Positions 27,659 to 33,849 of a stretch of DNA of 33,849 nucleotides are shown here, one piece after another (within the stretch, counting starts at the first letter, position 1; each line of letters starts with the position of its first letter). Made by a program: the position numbers and the translations under genes. The stretch is from Acidimicrobium ferrooxidans DSM 10331 (GTDB lineage: Bacteria > Actinomycetota > Acidimicrobiia > Acidimicrobiales > Ilumatobacteraceae): the NCBI GenBank assembly GCA_945900735.1, contig CAMDJX010000008.1, forward strand, positions 1-33,849, written 5' to 3'. A model generated the notes under the pieces. It did not search any database. It saw only the letters and a program-made list of their open reading frames with translations, and had not been told where the DNA came from.

Positions 27659-28819
27659 TCAACGCTGTACAAGATGCGCCGGGACAGACTTGTACCCAGC
27701 GGTCCTTCTTTCTAGATCTGTTTCTAGGGTAAGACGCTCGATCAATTGAAGCTCTCGCTTATTGAATGCAATGCCATTTTGCTCCAGCTTGTTACATGTG
27801 TCTTCAATGACAAAACCCTGCCAATCAAGGTAGCCGAGCACCTTTCGGGGCCCTATTCGCTTAGCTGCAAGCTTGATTGACTTCGGTGCATAACGGATCA
27901 GTGCTTCGCTCAGGCGACGCCTGAACGATCGTTGGGAATTCTGCACTTTGATGCGATGGTTCTCAAATCCTCCGTATACAAACTGTTCGGCAAACTCATG
28001 CGCCTTACTCGCCTCGATCGATCCTTCAGATGCGATGATCTTCTCTACCTTCTTGACGTAGTGCAAAACTTCATCTCGATTACTCGGGTTATCGGCCCAA
28101 CCCAACATGCCGCCATCATCGCGAGGAACGGCCGCATTGGTCAGCGGTGGATTCTCCATACTTCTCATCCACATCAATTCATCCAATACGACTGTTCTAC
28201 CTAGGACGGCGGAATGCAGGTTCAGCATCCGTTCGTATAGATAGCCAGTTGAATAGAAATCGCAGTAGGACGACGTGAATATCTCTTTCCAAATTGACGA
28301 TCTCAGCACTGCAAATTGAACCTTGTGCACCTTGTTGGGAGGCAAGACTTCCTGCACCCGAGACTCTGCCGTAACTGAATCGGTGGCAAAATTTCTCCAA
28401 TACTCGTAGTCCTGATATGTGAGAAACCTACCCTGATCAACAAAGAACATCAGAACTTTCCCCACACAGCCAGTGATATTCGGATTCTGATCTAGATACC
28501 TCATGCTCGAAGCCAAACCACTTGGCAAGAAGAATTCATCATCGGGAAGAAGACAAGCAAATTCAGTGTTCACATGTTTCCACGCATTACTCAATCGCTC
28601 ATTGAACCTCTGTGGCTCATGCAAGTATTGAATATTCTTTGGAAGTAATCCAAGTTGTGAAGTATCAATTGGTGTTTTTGCACCATCAAGAATTCGTACC
28701 TGAGCATCGAACTGCGACCAAAAGATTATTTGACGTTTTACAAATTCCGGCCGAGAAATCGTAGGAATAACTACGGTGAGTTTTGATAACCCATGATTTT
28801 CCAGGTTGAGTTCGTTCAT
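27659..28819 (-). CDS. Glycosyltransferase (TIGR00180-like family), paralogue of the one at 20.5-21.6 kb
   Basis: A 386-residue GT-A-type enzyme starts its fold at LTVVIPTISRPEFVKRQIIF, has an acidic LLPDDEFFLPSGL site (DDE 93-95) and ends with GYLDWQGFVIEDTCNKLEQN and FNKRELQLIE. These match its paralogue at the far end of the cluster segment by segment. ATG 28819 overlaps the upstream methyltransferase stop (ATGA). It lies 70 bases ahead of the collagen-like gene. The acceptor is unknown; a surface glycan or the neighbouring secreted protein are possibilities, the second only by proximity. Confidence 0.82.
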   Translation of the reverse strand: MNELNLENHGLSKLTVVIPTISRPEFVKRQIIFWSQFDAQVRILDGAKTPIDTSQLGLLPKNIQYLHEPQRFNERLSNAWKHVNTEFACLLPDDEFFLPSGLASSMRYLDQNPNITGCVGKVLMFFVDQGRFLTYQDYEYWRNFATDSVTAESRVQEVLPPNKVHKVQFAVLRSSIWKEIFTSSYCDFYSTGYLYERMLNLHSAVLGRTVVLDELMWMRSMENPPLTNAAVPRDDGGMLGWADNPSNRDEVLHYVKKVEKIIASEGSIEASKAHEFAEQFVYGGFENHRIKVQNSQRSFRRRLSEALIRYAPKSIKLAAKRIGPRKVLGYLDWQGFVIEDTCNKLEQNGIAFNKRELQLIERLTLETDLERRTAGYKSVPAHLVQR

Positions 28820-29727
28820 CGCCTTGTGTACTTTACGATTATTCCTTGGCTTGTTCCTGTACTCAGAATTTCAAATTGAAGTTCTTTTGACAGATTAGTC
28901 AGTGCAATGTTTTGTTCATCTGTTGATCCAAAATCATCAAGGACCACGATGCCGCCCTCAACAATATGATCCCACAGTCTGCGCAACACTAAAACTTCAG
29001 ATATGGCATGGTTCAAATCGAGGTGCAAAAAAGCAATTTCTGTAATTCGTGCATCAGATAGTGAGTCCGGGAGTCGTCCCTTTACAAGCTCAACATTTGC
29101 CCACTCAGAAAAATTCATTCTCACTTTTTCGGCGGACTCAGCATATTTCTCGCGGATCCCCTGACTTTCGCTATTCTCACCTGTTTCGGGATCAAGCCCA
29201 TATGGCTCGAAAGTATCAAACAGAAACAACTTTTTACCACAATCATTCCACTCTTGGACACTTGCTAGTGCAGCAGACATCATCAGACCTTTGCCAGTAC
29301 CACATTCCACAAAGTCGCCATCTAGTTTCATACAATTCTTCACTGCCCAAATTATTTGATGCACGCGCCAATGCAGAGCAGGATCAACTACGGCTTCTGA
29401 TGAAACTCTCATCCGCAAATAAGCGTGACGAAATGATGTCTCTTCAAGAAATGGCATGCGCGATTTGGTAGCAACACCGTCTCCGAAATAGGTGAACGGC
29501 AATTTTTTGGGCACTAAATAATATCTCACATTTCGATATAACTTCAATACAAATCTAATTGGATTTGGAAATCGACTTAACGAGGTTCCCGTGTGCATCG
29601 AGAAAAATGGTCGCAGAGCGAATCCAAAAAGTAAAAACTGGTTCCCGCCCGTTTGTTCGTCGTGTTCTTCAATCAGTCGCTTTTGCCGAATGACTTTTTC
29701 GGTTATGTCGTCATCATGCACAGACAA
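28816..29727 (-). CDS. TylF-like class I SAM-dependent methyltransferase
   Basis: A methyltransferase of about 303 residues. The core holds VECGTGKGLMMSAAL (motif I), FLFDTFEPYGLD, VKGRLPDSL, LHLDLNHAISEVLVLRRLW and GGIVVLDDFG, the pattern of TylF/MycF relatives. An N-terminal region of about 90 residues is specific to this protein. The start is taken as TTG 29727, 8 bases after GAGGA; GTG 29721 is the alternative. A longer frame to 30030 is rejected because it lies inside acs. Only 4 bases separate it from the acs stop. Confidence 0.8.
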   Translation of the reverse strand: MSVHDDDITEKVIRQKRLIEEHDEQTGGNQFLLFGFALRPFFSMHTGTSLSRFPNPIRFVLKLYRNVRYYLVPKKLPFTYFGDGVATKSRMPFLEETSFRHAYLRMRVSSEAVVDPALHWRVHQIIWAVKNCMKLDGDFVECGTGKGLMMSAALASVQEWNDCGKKLFLFDTFEPYGLDPETGENSESQGIREKYAESAEKVRMNFSEWANVELVKGRLPDSLSDARITEIAFLHLDLNHAISEVLVLRRLWDHIVEGGIVVLDDFGSTDEQNIALTNLSKELQFEILSTGTSQGIIVKYTRR

Positions 29728-29731
29728 AAGA

Positions 29732-31684
29732 CTAATCCTCTGCAGGTGTCTCGGCTGCGCGGCGCTGCAACTCATTAACCACCGAAGCATCAGCAAGCGT
29801 GGTGGTATCGCCAAGGTTGCGACCCTCTGCAACATCACGAAGTAGCCGGCGCATGATCTTTCCACTGCGGGTTTTGGGTAGCTCGGGTGTGAAGAAGATG
29901 GCTTTGGGTTTTGCGATTGCCCCAATTTCGGTAGCAACGTGGTCTCGGAGTACTTTCTCATCCACCTCGAGCCCGCCTCGAAGCGTGACGTACGCAATAA
30001 TTGCTTGGCCTGTTGTCGCATCGTTGGCACCTACCACTGCGGCCTCAGCAACGCTTGGGTGAGAAACGAGGGCGCTCTCAACTTCGGTCGTGCTAATGCG
30101 ATGTCCAGAAACATTCATGACATCGTCTACCCGGCCAAGCAGCCACAGGTATCCGTCGTCGTCCAACTTGGCGCCATCGCCGGCAAAGTATCGTCCTTTA
30201 AACCGTCCCCAATATGTTTCGCGGTAACGCTGCTGGTCTCCCCAAATGCCACGCAACATACCTGGCCAGGGTTTTGTGAGGGTTAGGTATCCGCCACCCT
30301 TACTTACGTGGCCACCCTCTTCATCCACAAGTTCGGCCGCAACACCCGGCAATGGAAACGTTGCCGAGCCAGGTTTAGTGACAGTGACACCAGGCAGTGG
30401 CGAAATCATGATGCCTCCAGTTTCGGTTTGCCACCACGTATCAACAATCGGGCAAGTGCCGCCGCCGATGTGTTCCTGATACCACATCCACGCTTCTGGG
30501 TTGATTGGTTCGCCAACACTGCCAATGAGGCGAAGCGAAGACAAGTCGTGTTTTGCTGGCTCTTGCGTGCCCCACTTCATGAACGTACGAATTGCTGTTG
30601 GTGCCGTATAAAAGATTGTTGCTTTGTATTTTTCAATAATCGACCACATCCGATCATTGGCAGGAAAGTTGGGTACTCCTTCATACATCACCTGGGTGGC
30701 ACCATTTGCCAGAGGGCCGTACACGATGTAGCTATGCCCCGTGATCCAACCAACATCGGCGGTGCACCAAAAAATATCCGACTCCGGTTTGTGATCGAAC
30801 ACAAATTTAAAGGTGTATGCAACATGAGTGAGGTAACCACCAGTGGTGTGCATAATGCCCTTTGGTTTACCCGTTGTGCCAGATGTGTAAAGCAAAAATA
30901 ACAACTGTTCAGAGTCCATTGGTTCGGCAGCGCACACTGGGTCGGCTTCGGCCACGATGTCGTGATACCAATGATCGCGACCATTGATCATCGGAACTTC
31001 GTTGTTGCCCCGTTTCACCACCACGACATGCTCGATGCTTGGCGCCATTTTCACTGCTTCGTCCGCCTGTGGCTTTAACGGGAATACCTCGCCCCGGCGC
31101 CAGCCACCATCTGCAGTTATCAGCACTTTTGCTTCGGCATCATTGATGCGGTCGGCTAGTGCTTGCGAAGAAAAGCCACCGAACACCACGCTGTGTGCCG
31201 CACCGATGCGCGCGCAAGCCAGCATTGCAACCGCGGCTTCAGGAACCATCGGCAAATAAATGTTTACGCGGTCGCCTTTTTCTACACCCAGTTTTTTCAG
31301 TGCATTTGCAAACTTTTGCACTTCAGTAAGCAAATCAGCGTATGTAACCACTCGGGTGTCACCAGGTTCGCCCTCCCAGTACAACGCCACTTTGTCGCCG
31401 CGCCCAGCAAGCACATGTCGATCGAGGCAGTTGAATGAGACGTTTAGTTTTCCACCCACAAACCACTCGGCATAGGGCAAATCCCACTCGCACACAGTTG
31501 TCCATGGTGCATCCCAGGAAATCAGTTCGCGTGCTTGCCGGGCCCAGAAACCTTCGTGATCGAGTTGCGCCTCCTGATATAGCGACTGATCGTTGGTGCT
31601 CGCATCACTAACAAACTGTGCAGACGGAGGGAATTTGCGCATTTCATACGACAACGCATCGATTGCTTGCAGGTGGTCATCCAT
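29732..31684 (-). CDS. acs: Acetyl-CoA synthetase (AMP-forming)
   Basis: The enzyme activates acetate to acetyl-CoA through acetyl-AMP. The 650-residue length is typical of bacterial Acs. Visible motifs are the adenylate-forming P-loop [11 protein letters not shown] (266-276), [10 protein letters not shown] (acetate and AMP pocket), [16 protein letters not shown], the hinge [16 protein letters not shown] and the catalytic lysine K609 in [12 protein letters not shown]609 is the residue controlled by reversible acetylation in Salmonella Acs. It is divergent from eamA across about 60 bases, so its promoter must lie in that short gap. The downstream sugar genes follow with no space for a terminator. 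Confidence 0.97.
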   Translation of the reverse strand: MDDHLQAIDALSYEMRKFPPSAQFVSDASTNDQSLYQEAQLDHEGFWARQARELISWDAPWTTVCEWDLPYAEWFVGGKLNVSFNCLDRHVLAGRGDKVALYWEGEPGDTRVVTYADLLTEVQKFANALKKLGVEKGDRVNIYLPMVPEAAVAMLACARIGAAHSVVFGGFSSQALADRINDAEAKVLITADGGWRRGEVFPLKPQADEAVKMAPSIEHVVVVKRGNNEVPMINGRDHWYHDIVAEADPVCAAEPMDSEQLLFLLYTSGTTGKPKGIMHTTGGYLTHVAYTFKFVFDHKPESDIFWCTADVGWITGHSYIVYGPLANGATQVMYEGVPNFPANDRMWSIIEKYKATIFYTAPTAIRTFMKWGTQEPAKHDLSSLRLIGSVGEPINPEAWMWYQEHIGGGTCPIVDTWWQTETGGIMISPLPGVTVTKPGSATFPLPGVAAELVDEEGGHVSKGGGYLTLTKPWPGMLRGIWGDQQRYRETYWGRFKGRYFAGDGAKLDDDGYLWLLGRVDDVMNVSGHRISTTEVESALVSHPSVAEAAVVGANDATTGQAIIAYVTLRGGLEVDEKVLRDHVATEIGAIAKPKAIFFTPELPKTRSGKIMRRLLRDVAEGRNLGDTTTLADASVVNELQRRAAETPAED

Positions 31685-31745
31685 GTTGGCAAATTCCCCC
31701 TAATTCTTTGGCAATATCAGCCAACTGCGAGACTAGTTCTCAGTG

Positions 31746-32666
31746 ATGAAAACCCGCCAAACAGCAGAAACCCAAGCCCGTTTTGGCCCGCTCGACTGGG
31801 CTCTTTCGGTTGGCATGGCTCTCACGTGGGGCTCATCATTTCTGCTGATTGATATTGCAATCAGGCATTTCCACAGTGCTGTGGTTCCATTTGGTCGCAC
31901 AGGGTTTGGGGTGCTTGCGCTCATGTTGTTCCCCAGCGCTCGTAAACCAATTGCAAGGCAACACTGGCCACGCCTACTGGTTCTCGGCTTTACGTGGATG
32001 GCGCTTCCGTTCTTGCTCTATCCGCTGGCCGAACAAACTGTTTCTTCCAGCATCACCAGCATGATGAACGGTGGTCTGCCGATCGTTGTTGCTGTAGTTA
32101 CGGCAATCTGGGTGCGCACGCTTCCAAGCACACGGCGTATGGCTGCTGTATTGATTGGGTTTGGTGGAATTGCGCTCATCGCCCTTCCATCTATTAACCA
32201 CGGAACGGCGGCTGACGCAAAAGGTATCTTGCTGCTCATTGTTGCGCTTCTTTCATACGCAGTGGCCATCAACGTTGCTCGCCCACTACAGGCCATCTAC
32301 AGCCCCGCCAACTTGATGTTGTACGTAGAAATAGTCGCGTTTACCATGTCGGCCCCATACGGGTTTTGGGGTATCAGCCAATCCGAATTCAACCTTGGCT
32401 CGCTCGGAGCCCTCGCGATACTTGGCGTTCTGGGAACCGGGTTTGCGTTTGTTTTATTCGCATTACTTAATCAGCGCGCTGGCACAGCCCGAAGCATGAT
32501 CCCCACCTATTTCACTCCCGTTGTTGGTGCAATTCTCGGAACCGCATTCAATAGTGAACCGCTGCTTGCACTTTCTGTTGTGGGAATGTTGATCGTTATC
32601 TTTGGCGCATGGCTCACCAGTAAACCAGAAGTTCAAAAAGTTATTTCGACCACTCCAGCGCAGTAA
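31746..32666 (+). CDS. EamA/DMT-family transporter
   Basis: A membrane protein of about 306 residues with roughly ten hydrophobic helices in two EamA repeats. The first repeat begins ALSVGMALTWGSSFLLIDIA, the second KGILLLIVALLSYAVAINVA. The late segment RSMIPTYFTPVVGAILGTAF is typical of drug/metabolite exporters of this family. The substrate cannot be inferred. ATG 31746 is preferred over GTG 31743. It converges with midA, overlapping it by 26 bases. Confidence 0.88.
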   Translation: MKTRQTAETQARFGPLDWALSVGMALTWGSSFLLIDIAIRHFHSAVVPFGRTGFGVLALMLFPSARKPIARQHWPRLLVLGFTWMALPFLLYPLAEQTVSSSITSMMNGGLPIVVAVVTAIWVRTLPSTRRMAAVLIGFGGIALIALPSINHGTAADAKGILLLIVALLSYAVAINVARPLQAIYSPANLMLYVEIVAFTMSAPYGFWGISQSEFNLGSLGALAILGVLGTGFAFVLFALLNQRAGTARSMIPTYFTPVVGAILGTAFNSEPLLALSVVGMLIVIFGAWLTSKPEVQKVISTTPAQ

Positions 32667-33681
32667 ACCTACCCAGGCCATCCAACGCAAGCAGGCTCTG
32701 CGCTTCTGTCGCCCTGCTTCGCATCTTGATTGCCGCAACGTCTGGCGCACCAGACAGGTTCTCCCAGTATGCATTTCCTTCAAGAACCAGTTCATCTATG
32801 CCCCACTGCTGCAAAAACTTTGCTTGCGGCATCGCAACAAAACCAGTGGGAAGTTGGTCGAGCACCACTTGTGCAGTGATGTCCTGCGAACCGGGTGCAA
32901 GCAGATAGTGCCCGCCGCGCTCGTGGTCTTTGTAGGTGCGCAGCCATTCGCGCCAAGGCATTGCCGTAACTTCTGCAGTTGTGTCGGTGCAGTAATCGAA
33001 TAGCAGCAAACTTCCGCGTTCAATCAACGACAGCGCATTATTGACCCACGCGAAAGCAGCATCCTGTATTGGCACACGTGAACCAAGCGCTACATTTTGT
33101 GGCAATACCGCCGGCAAGGCTGCAGGTTTGTGCAGTACTTCTACGAACGCGCCGTCTGGCGTCTGAGCAACGAATGCTTCCAGCCATGCGCCATCAAAAA
33201 CAAACAGCCGAAACGGCAAGTTGTCCAACAATTCGTTGGCAAAGATCACTCCATTAATCGCGTGTTCGGGCATTGTCTCTCGCGATTCGACACCCTTGGG
33301 GTGCAACGATCGTTGTGCAGCAGAGATCTCAACCGCTACATAATTCATCGCCTGCAGACAACGTGGCTTCGCAGCCAAAATGCTGCGTGCAAGCGTGCCC
33401 GGGCCAGCGCCGCACTCCACCACATCGAACTTGGCGGGTGATCCCAACTTTTCCCAGCACTCATCTAGATACCCAGCAATGACCGTCCCAAACAGCGGGC
33501 CAACTTCTGGGCTGGTGATGAAATCGCCGCCACGCCTACCGGCTTGGCCCGTTGTGGTGTAAAAACCTGCATCGCCGTACAAGGCAAGTTGCATGAATTG
33601 ATTGAACGGAATTGCACCACCGGCAGCGGCAATCGCCGCGCCTAGTTGTTTAACCGCCGAAGGCACTGGTAAGTCGTGCAA
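32641..33681 (-). CDS. midA: MidA/NDUFAF7-family protein arginine methyltransferase
   Basis: The protein has about 346 residues. Family marks are IPFNQFMQLALYGDAGFYTT, GGDFITSPEVGPLFG, the SAM loop VVECGAGPGTLARSIL and the later VIFANELLDNLPFRLFVFDG. In mitochondria the homologue NDUFAF7 dimethylates an arginine of the complex I subunit NDUFS2 and is needed for assembly. Here the gene overlaps the end of nuoN, which supports the same role in a bacterium. The start is uncertain: TTG 33681 or GTG 33666 fit the family N terminus; ATG 33750 would add an unlikely extension from within nuoN. Confidence 0.88.
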   Translation of the reverse strand: MHDLPVPSAVKQLGAAIAAAGGAIPFNQFMQLALYGDAGFYTTTGQAGRRGGDFITSPEVGPLFGTVIAGYLDECWEKLGSPAKFDVVECGAGPGTLARSILAAKPRCLQAMNYVAVEISAAQRSLHPKGVESRETMPEHAINGVIFANELLDNLPFRLFVFDGAWLEAFVAQTPDGAFVEVLHKPAALPAVLPQNVALGSRVPIQDAAFAWVNNALSLIERGSLLLFDYCTDTTAEVTAMPWREWLRTYKDHERGGHYLLAPGSQDITAQVVLDQLPTGFVAMPQAKFLQQWGIDELVLEGNAYWENLSGAPDVAAIKMRSRATEAQSLLALDGLGRFTALEWSK

Positions 33682-33849
33682 TGTCGCCGAAGTGCATTGC
33701 AACACCCGGCAAAATGCCAAGAACCAGAGTTGTTGCAGCGGTGAGAACAAGTGCCAGCTTCAGTGAGCCCGGAACCCGAATTGGCGTGGTGTCACCGTCG
33801 GGCACGGGCTTCATCCAAATTTCACGCATGACACTTCCGTAGTAACCAA
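33650..33849 (-). CDS. nuoN: NADH-quinone oxidoreductase subunit N, C-terminal end only
   Basis: About 65 codons of a frame that enters from the right edge read GYYGSVMREIWMKPVPDG. A hydrophobic helix (LKLALVLTAATTLVLGILPG) and a short tail ending RLTSAFGG follow. This matches the last transmembrane helix of NuoN, where YY(S/L/G)xVxxxMW and LGxxP are typical. NuoM or another antiporter-like subunit is less likely. Its stop lies inside the start region of midA. Confidence 0.72.
   Translation of the reverse strand, partial: GYYGSVMREIWMKPVPDGDTTPIRVPGSLKLALVLTAATTLVLGILPGVAMHFGDIARLTSAFGG

Noticed and set aside
29728-30030. Longer N terminus for the methyltransferase ending at 28816
   Set aside because: It lies wholly inside acs and has no family resemblance; TTG 29727 has a better ribosome site.
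1-33849. CRISPR arrays, insertion sequences, prophage or defence genes
   Set aside because: I saw no regularly spaced direct repeats, transposase, integrase or phage structural motifs.

Overview
This window looks like a chromosomal segment of a mid-GC actinobacterium, most likely of the Acidimicrobiia/Ilumatobacter type. The taxon is inferred from the actinobacterial order tRNA-Trp-secE-nusG-rplK-rplA ... rplJ-rplL-rpoB-rpoC-rpsL-rpsG-fusA-tuf, from the sizes and sequences of RpoB and RpoC, and from a base composition well below that of streptomycetes or mycobacteria. Almost everything reads on the minus strand. Only yajQ and one EamA transporter are on the plus strand.

Read in transcription order (right to left), the window opens with the 3' end of nuoN, overlapped by a MidA/NDUFAF7-type methyltransferase gene, and the convergent eamA. 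Then comes acs (acetyl-CoA synthetase), followed after a 4-base gap by a tightly packed run of sugar and surface-glycan genes (29.7 to 20.5 kb). These are a TylF-like methyltransferase, a glycosyltransferase, a secreted collagen-like adhesin with an Lcl_C domain broken by an in-frame TGA, a second TylF-type O-methyltransferase, a 2OG-Fe(II) oxygenase, an NDP-sugar C-methyltransferase, an NDP-sugar epimerase/reductase, a CmcI-like protein, a hexapeptide acetyltransferase and a second glycosyltransferase paralogous to the first. Most junctions are ATGA overlaps or gaps of a few dozen bases.

Next are plus-strand yajQ, a tRNA-Tyr/tRNA-Thr/tRNA-Met array, a PglK-like ABC flippase, tRNA-Trp and secE-nusG-rplK-rplA. 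The ribosomal array is then interrupted by a three-gene cassette: GNAT acetyltransferase, DegT-family sugar aminotransferase and polyprenyl-phosphate-type GT2. The cassette starts 20 bases after rplA. The array resumes after a structured leader with rplJ-rplL, rpoB-rpoC, rpsL-rpsG-fusA and a tuf gene cut by the left edge.

The most interesting theme is envelope-glycan genes embedded in the transcription/translation super-operon at two separate junctions (tRNA-Met/tRNA-Trp and rplA/rplJ). These are the same two junctions where Mycobacterium tuberculosis carries hadABC and the mmaA/lipG/fabD2 block. The cassette plus flippase could make, N-acylate, load and flip an amino-sugar on a lipid carrier. 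The larger cluster could build a C- and O-methylated, acetylated decoration. Other points are Arg at RpsL position 88 (a streptomycin-resistance residue), a tRNA-Tyr with three non-pairing positions, and the nuoN-midA overlap. I saw no CRISPR array, insertion sequence, transposase or phage gene.
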